Shown here: positions 55,698 through 64,000 of the stretch, one piece after another
How the letters are laid out: the number at the start of each line of letters is the position of its first letter
Numbering within the stretch: the stretch's first letter is position 1
From: Flagellimonas amoyensis
GTDB taxonomy: Bacteria; Bacteroidota; Bacteroidia; Flavobacteriales; Flavobacteriaceae
DNA length: 64,000 nt
Reading direction: 5' to 3'
Assembly (NCBI RefSeq): GCF_003058265.1
Contig: NZ_QBUK01000010.1
Span: 1-64,000 of the forward strand
Position numbers and translations under genes: made by a program
Notes under the pieces: generated by a model
Seen by the model: only the letters and a program-made list of their open reading frames with translations
Told to the model about the DNA's origin: nothing
Databases searched by the model: none

Positions 55698-57776
55698 CTA
55701 TACGGTTCGGTTAGGTTTAATTCTCAAGATCCACATCTTATCATCATACGAGGCGTTCAGCTTTGTATAATAAGAAGTAAGTGCATTGCCCCAGGTCTCG
55801 TGCTTTTTAAGGTACACGTATCTCAACTTGTCATTTGGGTTGATGAAATAACTGGCATTCAGCCCCTTGGCGTTCAGTTCTTTTACAAATTGCGTTGCGC
55901 TTGATGAACTTTCAAAGACATTGGCAATGATGTAAAAGCCCGAAGGGAGTCCGTCTATGGCGTCTGAACTGTATGAAATCCCAGAAGCTCCTTTGGACCC
56001 TTTGTTGGCCAAGTTTTTGTGTAGTACGCTGTTTCCATACTTGGAATTTTGTCCATTTTCTACGGCAGTATAGCCGCCGATGGTGGAATCTCCACCGTTG
56101 ACATTCATGATCCAGGCATCGCCACTATAGGCTCCGTCCATTTTGTTACGATAGGCAGCAAGTGCGTCGTTCTTGTTCTCAAAATCGCCTATATAGACAT
56201 AGTTGAGCCCATTCTTTGGGTTTTCAAAATAGTTGGCCTCAATGCCCTGGGCACGCAGTTCTTCAATGAATGCACTGACATTTTCAGAATCCCTGAACAC
56301 ATTGGCAATCAGGTAGTGGCCGCTTTGTACATTGGGGACACTGTGCGATTTGAAACGTGCCTTGTTGCCATTTCCGGCTACGGACCTATTGATATTATCC
56401 CGTTTTACCGGCGAATTTGCCACCACATCAGATTGTGGGTCGGCTTGCTTGTCGTTCAAACGGATGACCTTTTTGGCTGCCGTTGTATTGGTCAGGCCAT
56501 GGTTGGAAAGGGGCTGTGCCTTTCTGGACACGATATCAGCGCTGTCCACATTGTTGAAATACAGCTGCTTGGCCTTTTCCTCAAGAGCCGGGTTTTGGCC
56601 ATTGGTCTCCCGTTTTACCATTTTCATCACCGTCTCGAACCTTCTTTCCAGATCTTGTCTTCTATTGGTTTCGATGGAGTCTTGTCGCATCAACAGCTCA
56701 TCAAGAATGGCATCGTTTTCTGCCAGTTTTTCCTTGAGCTGGGCAATTTCAAAATCCTTTTCGGTAAGGTTCAGGCTATCCTGTGGCACATTCTCGTTTT
56801 CCACAAGGGATTCGTTCTCTTTTTCCAACATGACACGGTCTTCGGTAAGGTTGGGAGTGAAGGAATAGGCCAAGGAAATCTCGTGGGTGACCCCAAAATT
56901 TTCAAATTCGTTGGAAAGTCCCTTTTCAACGGTATATCCGAGCGAAATGTTTTTGGTCAGGTTGAAACCAAGTCCTGCGGATGCTCCATAGAAGTCGTCA
57001 TAACCCGCTTGTAACCAACCCAATTTCGGCAAATCGAGAATCAGGTTTCCTCCCAGCGTGAGATTGTTTTCTCCCACTTTTCGTACTCTGGCCAAGGGCA
57101 TTAAACGTGCGCTTTCCATGATACCCCTACCGTTTTCAAACGGATGGGTATATTGTAGGTGTCCAGAATATGTTTTTTCGTTGAATTCAGTGACAGATTC
57201 ACTGGTTTTCAGGTTATAATCGAACAGGTTTTCTGCAAAACCACCAATATCAAACCGACCAACTGAAAAGTTGAAACCGGGTTGAAAACTTACCAAAGAG
57301 CTACTTTCCAAGGTGTTCAAGAAAGGGTCATCCTCTATGGAGTTTGCCCTATCCTGGTTGAAGGCACTTTGATAGTAGCTTATGTTCGCCCCAAAGGTAA
57401 AGGAGGTCTTTAGTCCCAAACGTATGCCATAAGCGTAGTTGGCATGTACACCAAAGTTGTTGAAAAGCCCTTCACGGTTGGTGAACAGGCTCAGACCCAC
57501 ACCACTTCTATCGCTAACCCTACCACTATAGCTCAAGAAATAGACTTGATTGTTGTCATCAAAAGATACCGATTGGTTTCTGTGAAACAAATTGATATAG
57601 GACTTGTCTTCACGAACCGTCGAGAATGTTGGGTTTATCAAGAACCTGTTGAATTTCAACAAGTTCTGGGAAGGGACATTGTAGGGTACATAATAGTCCT
57701 CCTCCTGTCCGTGCATTCCGGAAAAGACAAGTAGCAAGATTGATGTAAGTAGTAGTAGAGGTTTTTTGGTGTGCAT
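55698..57776 (-). CDS. PorP/SprF-type barrel fused to coiled coil and two SPOR-like domains
   Basis: 692 residues. Signal peptide (about 1-23); a PorP/SprF barrel (about 30-310: LLKFNRFLINPTFSTVREDKSYINLF); a coiled coil (about 312-385, EKDFEIAQLKEKLAENDAILDELL); a linker; then two repeats ending the protein (about 480-560 SGHYLIANVFRDSENVSAFI and about 610-690 SGFYIIANVFESSSSATQFV). The repeats resemble SPOR-like peptidoglycan-binding modules. The layout would tie an outer-membrane type IX component to the cell wall. It lies between two type-B cargo genes (gaps 9 and 6 nt) and probably serves both. Confidence 0.82.
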   Translation of the reverse strand: MHTKKPLLLLTSILLLVFSGMHGQEEDYYVPYNVPSQNLLKFNRFLINPTFSTVREDKSYINLFHRNQSVSFDDNNQVYFLSYSGRVSDRSGVGLSLFTNREGLFNNFGVHANYAYGIRLGLKTSFTFGANISYYQSAFNQDRANSIEDDPFLNTLESSSLVSFQPGFNFSVGRFDIGGFAENLFDYNLKTSESVTEFNEKTYSGHLQYTHPFENGRGIMESARLMPLARVRKVGENNLTLGGNLILDLPKLGWLQAGYDDFYGASAGLGFNLTKNISLGYTVEKGLSNEFENFGVTHEISLAYSFTPNLTEDRVMLEKENESLVENENVPQDSLNLTEKDFEIAQLKEKLAENDAILDELLMRQDSIETNRRQDLERRFETVMKMVKRETNGQNPALEEKAKQLYFNNVDSADIVSRKAQPLSNHGLTNTTAAKKVIRLNDKQADPQSDVVANSPVKRDNINRSVAGNGNKARFKSHSVPNVQSGHYLIANVFRDSENVSAFIEELRAQGIEANYFENPKNGLNYVYIGDFENKNDALAAYRNKMDGAYSGDAWIMNVNGGDSTIGGYTAVENGQNSKYGNSVLHKNLANKGSKGASGISYSSDAIDGLPSGFYIIANVFESSSSATQFVKELNAKGLNASYFINPNDKLRYVYLKKHETWGNALTSYYTKLNASYDDKMWILRIKPNRTV

Positions 57777-57782
57777 TTCTGC

Positions 57783-60044
57783 TTATTTAATAACAGTTAT
57801 GGTTCCTTGTTTCAGGCTTTTACCGCCCCTGGTGATCTTGTAATAGAAGATCATGCTCTGTTTGTTGAACGAGGTGGTGGATTGTGGCCAGTTGTTTTCA
57901 TAGCCGGCTTGGCTGAAAACCTGTTCTCCCCTTTCATTGAAAATCGTGACGAGAACATTTGGGTCCCGAGAATAGGTATTGGGCAGCACCCAAAGGTCGT
58001 TGATACCGTCCCCATTGGCAGTGATGACATTGGGTATGGCAAACATGTCCCTATAAGTGACTGTGATGACCCTGCTTACGGTGCAAGTTCCGAAGCTGGC
58101 GACCAAAAGGTATTCCCCTTCCATTTGGAAGCTATAAGAGTCTTGTGATGATATCAAATTGTTCCCTGCATCATACCATTCGTAAGAGTCTGCACCACTT
58201 GCGGTAAGGGTTTGGGTCTCTCCTTCTATGATGACTAGGTCTTTGGGTTTGTCCAGCACCAACAGCGATTCGTCAAAGGCACTAACGTTGACTTTGTTGG
58301 AAACCAACGGACAATCATATTCTTTTAGGATAAGCTCATAGGCACCTGTTCCACTTGCGGTCAAGCTTTCAGAGGATGTATCGATGACAACCCCATCTTT
58401 TTTCCATTCAAAGGATTTGCCAGAGAGGTCCATGGAACTGGTCAGGACAATGGCCTCACCACCTTCACAAAGCACGGTACCATTGGCACTTATCTGCAAG
58501 GTTTCATTCACCACGAGCGTAACGTCTTTCGCGTTGGACGTAGCGTTGAAGTCATCTATACTACCGGTCAGCAAGTAGGAGCCATTTGTTTCATGATCGG
58601 ACAGCGTGATGGTCCTTGAAGTTTCACCATTCACAAGGTTTCCGTTCCATTTCCATTGGTAGGTAAAAGAGGATTGTAGGTCGGCTGTCACATCCGTTTT
58701 GGCACCGCTGTCACTAACCGCAAGGATAGCAGTAAGGGTAAGGGTGGCATCTGAGTTTACACATGACGTATAATTGCCCACAAAATCGATTTCAAATTCA
58801 AACGAATCAGGAGAAACCACAGTGGTTTTTGCAGAAGCAATTGGGGCAGCCGTACATGGTCCGCCATTTTGGGTCACCTCCACATAATATTCTCCTATCG
58901 CGTTGATATTCAAAGAACTGTTTGTAGCTCCAGAAATGGCCGAGCCATTTTTGTACCATTGATAGGTGGGAGAAGTCGCCGTTGTGTTCACGGATAGGGT
59001 TTTGGTCTGTGAAGGCAACAACACGATATTTTCTTGACTTGTCAAGGTCACATTATAAGATCCTGTAGCCGAAATTGTTACAGCCGCTGATTTTTCTTTA
59101 CAAATGCCGGAACCACCTATTTCAACGGCATAAGCACCTTCAAAACCTGAAGCGCTTGTATTCACGGCATAGGTGCTTGCATTGACCGTAGGGCCGCTTA
59201 TGATATTTCCATCCTTATACCAAGTATAGGTGTAGCCCCCTCCAGAGATATTGGCTTCAAGCGTATGGGTGTCACCAGGGCATACGGTCACATTGCTTGG
59301 GCCATTGAGGGCAATGCCAGCGCTGGTTCCAGTGCCTATGGTTATGGTATTGGAAAGCGTATTGGCGGAACCCGAACAGACAGAGCCGTAGTCCAGTTCC
59401 ACATAGTACATACCAGGATCTGAAACCGTAATACTTTCGGTTTTTTCGGGCAATGGAGTACCGCTTCTATACCAATTGTAGCGATAGGTTCCTGCATTTG
59501 GGATGTTGTGTGGTTTTAGGGTCACAGAACCGCCACCGCAGATTTGGATCTCACCGCCAGAGGGGATGGATCCGCTGCCATTTTCACTGATCAACAACGG
59601 AGATTTGTAATCAATGAAGTACATGGAAAAAGCGTCCGATGCAGGGCTGGTCTTGGCGGGACTGGTACTTCTCACCCTGAACTTAAAGTTCTCGCCACGG
59701 GTATCCGAGGGCAAGGAGAACTTGAATTTAAAATCCAGGATAGTATTTTTGTCACTGACTCGTGCCAATTCCCTAGGTGATCCGAAGTAGCCATCCGAAT
59801 CGGAAAGCTCCAAGATGAATTCGTTATTGGAACTCACCATGGGGGGCATCCACGTGAATTTTACGTAGTATTCATTATATCCGTCCGAGGCACAGGCGGC
59901 ATCCCAAGGATCGTCACTACCAATGTTTGGGTTTGGTGCTGGCACGGGTTTGTTCAGCACCTGGGCTTGTACTGTGCTGGCACCAAATAGCATAAAAGCT
60001 ATGGCCAGAACCAGTATGCTATACGTTGAACCATTTGTTTTCAT
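57783..60044 (-). CDS. Type B type IX secretion cargo with Ig-like domains
   Basis: 753 residues. Signal peptide ending TVQAQ, an N-terminal domain (about 25-150), then about six Ig/PKD-like domains (YRYNWYRSGTPLPEKTESI, YTYTWYKDGNIISGP, PTYQWYKNGSAISGA, FTYQWKWNGNLVNGE, SFEWKKDGVVID, YEWYDAGNNLISS) and a C-terminal CHU_C domain (IPNVITANGDGINDLWVLP, IFNERGEQVFS). It is a surface adhesin or scaffold exported by the type IX system. It is the first gene of the operon, 6 nt upstream of the PorP/SprF-SPOR gene. Confidence 0.9.
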   Translation of the reverse strand: MKTNGSTYSILVLAIAFMLFGASTVQAQVLNKPVPAPNPNIGSDDPWDAACASDGYNEYYVKFTWMPPMVSSNNEFILELSDSDGYFGSPRELARVSDKNTILDFKFKFSLPSDTRGENFKFRVRSTSPAKTSPASDAFSMYFIDYKSPLLISENGSGSIPSGGEIQICGGGSVTLKPHNIPNAGTYRYNWYRSGTPLPEKTESITVSDPGMYYVELDYGSVCSGSANTLSNTITIGTGTSAGIALNGPSNVTVCPGDTHTLEANISGGGYTYTWYKDGNIISGPTVNASTYAVNTSASGFEGAYAVEIGGSGICKEKSAAVTISATGSYNVTLTSQENIVLLPSQTKTLSVNTTATSPTYQWYKNGSAISGATNSSLNINAIGEYYVEVTQNGGPCTAAPIASAKTTVVSPDSFEFEIDFVGNYTSCVNSDATLTLTAILAVSDSGAKTDVTADLQSSFTYQWKWNGNLVNGETSRTITLSDHETNGSYLLTGSIDDFNATSNAKDVTLVVNETLQISANGTVLCEGGEAIVLTSSMDLSGKSFEWKKDGVVIDTSSESLTASGTGAYELILKEYDCPLVSNKVNVSAFDESLLVLDKPKDLVIIEGETQTLTASGADSYEWYDAGNNLISSQDSYSFQMEGEYLLVASFGTCTVSRVITVTYRDMFAIPNVITANGDGINDLWVLPNTYSRDPNVLVTIFNERGEQVFSQAGYENNWPQSTTSFNKQSMIFYYKITRGGKSLKQGTITVIK

Positions 60045-60281
60045 CTCCGTTAGGGTTTAAGAGGTTATAGGCAATAATGCCCTAGTTAGTTTGTGCCCCT
60101 TAATGTAATTAGTCCATAAGGCTGCTTTTGGCTGCCTTAATCGTATAGTATTCTAATAACAAAGATGTTTTTATTTTCATCGAAAGGAAAGATATTGTTG
60201 TAGGCGGCTCCAAAAGTGTTGTGAAATGGCTTTCTTTGTATACTCTATAGCGCGAAGCATAGCCATGAAGAGCGGATTTGC

Positions 60282-60289
60282 TACATTTG
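60282..60289 (+). promoter_or_regulatory. Predicted -7 promoter box of glnS
   Basis: TACATTTG at 60282-60289 matches TAnnTTTG and lies 17 nt before the ATG at 60307. It supports the start chosen for glnS rather than the upstream in-frame ATG codons. The 60045-60281 gap holds nothing else I recognise. Confidence 0.45.
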
Positions 60290-60306
60290 CGCTTCAAAAT
60301 TTTGAT

Positions 60307-61992
60307 ATGGCGGAAGAAGTTAAATCGCTGAATTTCATCGAACACATTATAGAGGAAGACCTAAGAAACGGGTATGTTCCGAACAGTCTTAGATTTCGTT
60401 TTCCTCCAGAGCCGAACGGGTACCTTCACTTGGGACACGCAAGTTCCATTTGCCTGAACTTTGGTTTGGGTCTACGGTACAATGCTCCCGTAAACCTTCG
60501 GTTCGACGACACCAATCCTGCAAAGGAAGAAAAGGAATATGTGGAGGCCATCAAGGAAGACGTTGCTTGGTTGGGCTATGAATGGGACACGGAATGTTAT
60601 GCCTCGGATTATTTCCAACAATTGTACGATTGGGCCGTTGAGCTGATCAAGCAGGGAAAGGCCTATGTGGACAGCCAATCTTCTGGGGATATGGCTTCCC
60701 AAAAGGGAACGCCGACCGAACCCGGAACGAACAGCCCATTCAGGGGCCGATCCGTTGAGGAGAACCTCCAACTTTTTGAGGGCATGAAGAACGGTGATTT
60801 CAAGGAAGGGGAGCATGTGCTCCGGGCCAAGATAGATATGGCCTCTTCCAATATGCTGATGCGCGATCCGGTGATGTACCGGATTCTCCATAAGCCCCAT
60901 CACAGAACCAATACCGATTGGTGTATTTATCCGATGTACGACTGGACCCATGGGGAGAGCGATTACATTGAACAAGTTTCTCATTCCTTGTGTACACTGG
61001 AATTTTTGCCTCACAGGGAACTGTATGATTGGTTTTTGGACCAATTGGTATCTAAAGATAAATTGCGCCCGAAGCAACGCGAGTTTGCCCGCAGGAACCT
61101 GAGCCATACCATCGTGAGCAAGCGTAAATTGCTCCAATTGGTTGAAAGTGGTGTTGTGGCAGGCTGGGACGACCCAAGGATGCCCACCATTTCAGGATTG
61201 CGTAGAAGAGGATATACCCCGGAGTCCATTCGGAATTTTGCGGACACCATTGGGATTGCGAAACGTGAAAATGTGGTGGATGTATCCCTTTTGGAATTTC
61301 ATGTGCGTGAGCATTTGAACAAGATTGCCCCTAGGGTCATGGCAGTGCTCAATCCGCTCAAATTGGTCATTACCAACTATGAAGAGGGCAAAGAGGAATG
61401 GTTGGAGGCGGAGAACAATCCGGAAGATGAATCTGCTGGATATCGTCAAGTACCCTTTTCCAGAGAACTTTACATAGAACAGGATGACTTTAGGGAAGAG
61501 GGCAATCGTAAATTCTTCAGGTTAAAGTTGGATGGAGAGGTTAGGTTGAAGAACGGCTACATCATCAAGGCTGAAAGCTGCACCAAAGATGCCGACGGTA
61601 ATGTGATAGAGGTGCAATGTACCTACGACCCTAATAGTAGAAGTGGTTCCGGGACGGAGGAAAGCTTGAGAAAAGTGAAAGGAACCTTGCATTGGGTTTC
61701 CATTCCGCATGCGGTAACCGCCGAGGTGAGATTGTACGACCGTCTTTTCACAGATCCAACACCAGGTGCACACAAGGACAAGGATTTTCTGGAATTCATC
61801 AACCCGGATTCTTTGGAGAAGGTTACTGGATATTTGGAACCTAGTTTGAAAGATGTACAGATTGGTGATCAATTCCAATTTCAGCGTATGGGTTATTTCA
61901 ATGTGGACAAAGATTCCACTAAAGAGCATTTGGTCTTCAACAGGACGGTACCGTTGCGGGACACTTGGGCCAAATTGGATCAAAAAGACTAG
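60307..61992 (+). CDS. glnS: Glutaminyl-tRNA synthetase
   Basis: 561 residues, the normal GlnRS length. Class I motifs: FPPEPNGYLHLGHASS (HIGH) and IVSKRKLLQLV (KMSKS, in the GlnRS form); FDDTNPAKEE and TDWCIYPMYDWTHGESDYIEQVSHSLC are GlnRS-specific. The C-terminal anticodon-binding beta-barrels follow (VRLKNGYIIKAES, VQCTYDPNSRSG). It charges tRNA-Gln directly. The start at 60307 (MAEEVKSLNF) is preferred; the longer frame from 60226 has an unlike-protein N-terminus and would begin upstream of the promoter box. A terminator follows. Confidence 0.95.
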   Translation: MAEEVKSLNFIEHIIEEDLRNGYVPNSLRFRFPPEPNGYLHLGHASSICLNFGLGLRYNAPVNLRFDDTNPAKEEKEYVEAIKEDVAWLGYEWDTECYASDYFQQLYDWAVELIKQGKAYVDSQSSGDMASQKGTPTEPGTNSPFRGRSVEENLQLFEGMKNGDFKEGEHVLRAKIDMASSNMLMRDPVMYRILHKPHHRTNTDWCIYPMYDWTHGESDYIEQVSHSLCTLEFLPHRELYDWFLDQLVSKDKLRPKQREFARRNLSHTIVSKRKLLQLVESGVVAGWDDPRMPTISGLRRRGYTPESIRNFADTIGIAKRENVVDVSLLEFHVREHLNKIAPRVMAVLNPLKLVITNYEEGKEEWLEAENNPEDESAGYRQVPFSRELYIEQDDFREEGNRKFFRLKLDGEVRLKNGYIIKAESCTKDADGNVIEVQCTYDPNSRSGSGTEESLRKVKGTLHWVSIPHAVTAEVRLYDRLFTDPTPGAHKDKDFLEFINPDSLEKVTGYLEPSLKDVQIGDQFQFQRMGYFNVDKDSTKEHLVFNRTVPLRDTWAKLDQKD

Positions 61993-62041
61993 CATTGCAA
62001 ATAACTATTATAGCAACTCCTATAATAACATTTAACTATCA

Positions 62042-62067
62042 AAAATGGCCCGTTCTGGGCCTTTTTT
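62042..62067 (+). terminator. Intrinsic terminator of glnS
   Basis: GGCCC-GTTCT-GGGCC (62047-62061) followed by TTTTTT, 50 nt after the glnS stop. The rest of 61993-62289 shows no gene. Confidence 0.88.
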
Positions 62068-62289
62068 ATGCGGTTTCATTTTTGGTGGACCCATTTCCGT
62101 GAACAACTTCCCAAAACCCTTTTATTGGGCTTTATTTTCATTTTTTCACACAATTTTAGTTTCAGCGTCAATCTTTGCATGGATAGCATCAAGCTGGACT
62201 TTCATCTTGGCCTAATTTAGTGTCACAAGCATTTTGTACATCCTAGTGCAAATGGAAAAAATAATTTATTAACCCTAAAAATTTATATC

Positions 62290-62619
62290 ATGTCAAATAA
62301 TAGTGGAAATGTATTGATGGCCCTGTTGACAGGTGCCGTGGTTGGAGCTGGAGTTGGAATCCTATATGCACCCGACAAGGGAAAGAAGACCAGAAAAAAA
62401 ATCAAGAACAGTGCCATTAGGGCCAAAGAGGATATCACGACCAGCATATCCAATGCCAAGGACGAGTTTACGAAATCGGCCGAAGCGAAGAAAATTGAAT
62501 TCGAGGAAAAGTTGGAGGACACCTTGTCCAACATGAGCTACAAGGCAGACGACATCATTGTCGCCCTTGAGAAAAAGTTGGAAGATCTAAGGAAGAAGAA
62601 CGCACAACTTCAAAAATAA
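62290..62619 (+). CDS. YtxH domain-containing protein
   Basis: 109 residues. A short glycine-rich hydrophobic N-terminus (VLMALLTGAVVGAGVGILYAPDKGKKTRKKI, YtxH signature) leads to a basic, helical, coiled-coil-like tail. Such proteins are stress-induced envelope proteins. It opens a three-gene set with the holin-like and the small coiled-coil protein, a common Bacteroidota arrangement. Confidence 0.88.
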   Translation: MSNNSGNVLMALLTGAVVGAGVGILYAPDKGKKTRKKIKNSAIRAKEDITTSISNAKDEFTKSAEAKKIEFEEKLEDTLSNMSYKADDIIVALEKKLEDLRKKNAQLQK

Positions 62620-62622
62620 TCT

Positions 62623-62967
62623 ATGTCTCTGTTCGATATCAAGGAACATATCGCCGAAGCTGAGGACAGTGCTCGATCGTATGTGGATAGCAGTATCCAA
62701 TATTATCGATTGAAGAGCTTTAAGTCGATGATGCAAGGAATCACGGTCACCGCCAAGGTACTGTTGATAGGGACAATGGCGGCTATGGGTCTGTTATTGC
62801 TTTCCATTGCAGCTTCCTTCTGGATTGGGGATGTGTTGGAAAGCAATGCACAAGGTTTCCTTGTTGTAGGAGGTTTTTACATACTGATTGGTTTATTTAT
62901 TTATTTGTTTAGAAGACGATTGGAGTCTCCTTTGTTGAGAAAGTTTTCTGAATTTTATTTTGATTGA
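62623..62967 (+). CDS. Holin-like (PF07332-type) membrane protein
   Basis: 114 residues with two membrane segments (about 42-70, TAKVLLIGTMAAMGLLLLSI, and 80-102, FLVVGGFYILIGLFIYLF) and charged ends, matching the phage-holin/DUF1469 superfamily found in non-phage envelope operons. It begins 3 nt after the YtxH gene and overlaps the next gene by one base. A lysis role is not implied in this context. Confidence 0.8.
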   Translation: MSLFDIKEHIAEAEDSARSYVDSSIQYYRLKSFKSMMQGITVTAKVLLIGTMAAMGLLLLSIAASFWIGDVLESNAQGFLVVGGFYILIGLFIYLFRRRLESPLLRKFSEFYFD

Positions 62968-63185
62968 TGATGAAAGGAAAGAAGTACAGTTCGTTTGATG
63001 AAATAGAGCAGGACATGAAAATCCTGCAGCTACAGCGTGAGATTGATGAGGAGAAACTGAAGTATGCCTTTCAGAGCACCAAGGAAGAACTCTATCCCAC
63101 CAATTTGTTGGGAGGGTTCAGCGGAATAGCAAAAAAACTGGCCCTATCTTTTGTGACCAGTAAGATTCTAAAGAGTTTTAAATAG
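62967..63185 (+). CDS. Small coiled-coil protein of the YtxH-holin set
   Basis: 72 residues. MMKGKKYSSFDEIEQDMKIL begins a charged helix (QLQREIDEEKLKYAF) and the end is an amphipathic segment (GIAKKLALSFVTSKILKSFK) that may touch the membrane. The ATG at 62967 overlaps the stop of the holin-like gene (TGATG); an ATG at 62970 is equally good. Function unknown; it accompanies YtxH and holin-like genes in related bacteria. A terminator follows. Confidence 0.75.
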   Translation: MMKGKKYSSFDEIEQDMKILQLQREIDEEKLKYAFQSTKEELYPTNLLGGFSGIAKKLALSFVTSKILKSFK

Positions 63186-63207
63186 TCCACCCTTATACTT
63201 TAAATGG

Positions 63208-63236
63208 AAAAGGCACCGATTTCGGTGCCTTTTTTG
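63208..63236 (+). terminator. Intrinsic terminator of the YtxH operon
   Basis: AGGCACCGA-TT-TCGGTGCCT (63211-63230) followed by TTTTTTG. It closes the YtxH-holin transcript and faces the SPFH gene coming from the other side. Confidence 0.88.
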
Positions 63237-63255
63237 TTCTTGTCGAGAAATGATA

Positions 63256-64000
63256 TTATTCCTCTTTCTTTTTGTTCTGCTGCTTTTTCATGGCCTCACC
63301 AATTTGGTTGCTGGCCGTAAACGAGGCCACCATGTTGTTGAGCATGTCGCTTCCCGCCTGAGGGGAGTTGGGCAACAGGATAAGGTTGGTGTTGGTCTCT
63401 TCGCCTATGGCCTGGAGCGTGTCGTAGTGTTGGGTCACTACAATCAGTGCTGAGGCTTCTTGGGAATTGATGCCCACTTTGTTCAGTACTTCCACAGATT
63501 CTTCCAGACCTCGGGCTATTTCACGACGCTGGTCCGCAATACCCTGTCCCTGAAGTCTTTTGCTCTCAGCTTCCGCCTTTGCTTTTTCTACGATAAGGAT
63601 CCTTGCGGCATCTCCTTCAAACTGTGCGGCGATTTTTTCACGCTCCGAAGCATTGATTCGGTTCATGGCTGCTTTCACTTGGGCGTCCGGGTCAATATCG
63701 GTCACAAGGGTCTTGATGATGTCATACCCATAATCCAACATGGCATCCTGCAGTTCTGATTTTACGGCGATGGCAATGTCATCTTTTTTCACGAACACAT
63801 CATCTAGTTTCATTTTGGGCACTTCAGCACGAACCACGTCAAATACGTAGGATGTGATTTGGTCGTGTGGATATTCCAATTTATAGAAAGCATCATATAC
63901 TTTGTCTTTGATGACGACATATTGAACGGAAACCTTCAGTTTGACGAATACATCATCCTTGGTCTTGGTTTCCACGATCACGTCAAGCTGTTGGATTTTC
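63256..64000 (-). CDS. SPFH/Band 7 domain protein (partial)
   Basis: The N-terminus lies beyond the right edge; 248 residues are visible. The SPFH domain covers the visible start to about residue 130 (TKTKDDVFVKLKVSVQYVV, EVPKMKLDDVFVKKDDIA, TDIDPDAQVKAAMNRI), followed by the helical flotillin-like region (ASEREKIAAQFEGDAARILIVEKAKAEAESKRL) and a Lys/Gln-rich end. Closest to the SPFH proteins of the stomatin/HflK-like group, which form membrane rings controlling proteolysis. It converges on the YtxH operon. Confidence 0.9.
   Translation of the reverse strand, partial: KIQQLDVIVETKTKDDVFVKLKVSVQYVVIKDKVYDAFYKLEYPHDQITSYVFDVVRAEVPKMKLDDVFVKKDDIAIAVKSELQDAMLDYGYDIIKTLVTDIDPDAQVKAAMNRINASEREKIAAQFEGDAARILIVEKAKAEAESKRLQGQGIADQRREIARGLEESVEVLNKVGINSQEASALIVVTQHYDTLQAIGEETNTNLILLPNSPQAGSDMLNNMVASFTASNQIGEAMKKQQNKKKEE

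Noticed and set aside
62623-62967. A phage holin, suggesting a prophage.
   Set aside because: The neighbours are a YtxH protein and a small coiled-coil protein, a normal envelope set; no phage structural or lysis genes are near.

Overview
This window comes from a marine-type member of the Flavobacteriaceae (Bacteroidota); I would guess near Muricauda/Flagellimonas, but the genus is only an impression. Supporting signs are two CHU_C-type (type B) type IX secretion sorting domains, two PorP/SprF proteins, a SusC stub, an outer-membrane receptor with a carboxypeptidase-like N-terminal domain, flavobacterial promoters (TTG, about 20 nt, TAnnTTTG), few Shine-Dalgarno sequences, and AT-rich accessory DNA set in a core of mid-40s percent GC.

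Region 1, 1-11331, is accessory DNA. A truncated SusC gene at the left edge is followed by a gene-poor stretch, an XRE regulator and a frameshifted tyrosine-recombinase remnant. A compact minus-strand operon then encodes a bacterial ubiquitin-like conjugation system (Bub type): a three-module ubiquitin-like protein, an E2-E1 fusion (DUF6791 + ThiF) and a DUF6527 protein, with overlapping reading frames. Head to head with it stand an XRE regulator, an ImmA/IrrE metallopeptidase, a 67-aa unknown and a 506-aa protein with a C39-like cysteine-peptidase core. After an IS110 remnant come a two-TM protein and a P-loop/deaminase protein of the antiphage dCTP deaminase (AvcD-like) type. The region stops at the 3' end of a tRNA with a CAT anticodon. 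I read it as a tRNA-associated defence island.

Region 2, 11332-36299, is mostly core: methylmalonyl-CoA epimerase, rbfA, an ABC permease, dusB, a TonB-type receptor, lepA, two ion transporters, a metallo-beta-lactamase-fold hydrolase, S8 and M1 peptidases, rnpA, an S41 processing protease, a DUF2157/DUF4401/GDYXXLXY membrane operon, a DNA cytosine methyltransferase with an unknown coupled gene, and the operon rpiB - CDF transporter - acetyltransferase.

Region 3, 36300-36894, is a 595-bp AT-rich gap between divergent rpiB and rnr. It holds DnaA-box-like sites and lies near a change in hand-sampled GC skew, so it is a candidate chromosomal origin.

Region 4, 36895-64000, has rnr, a GIN-domain protein, a LysE exporter, tRNA-Cys, folB, then a 19-kb minus-strand type IX secretion operon: a 753-aa Ig-like cargo protein, a PorP/SprF-SPOR fusion, a 4558-aa SprB-repeat adhesin and a second PorP/SprF. 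It ends with glnS, a YtxH/holin-like envelope trio and the start of an SPFH protein that runs off the right edge.
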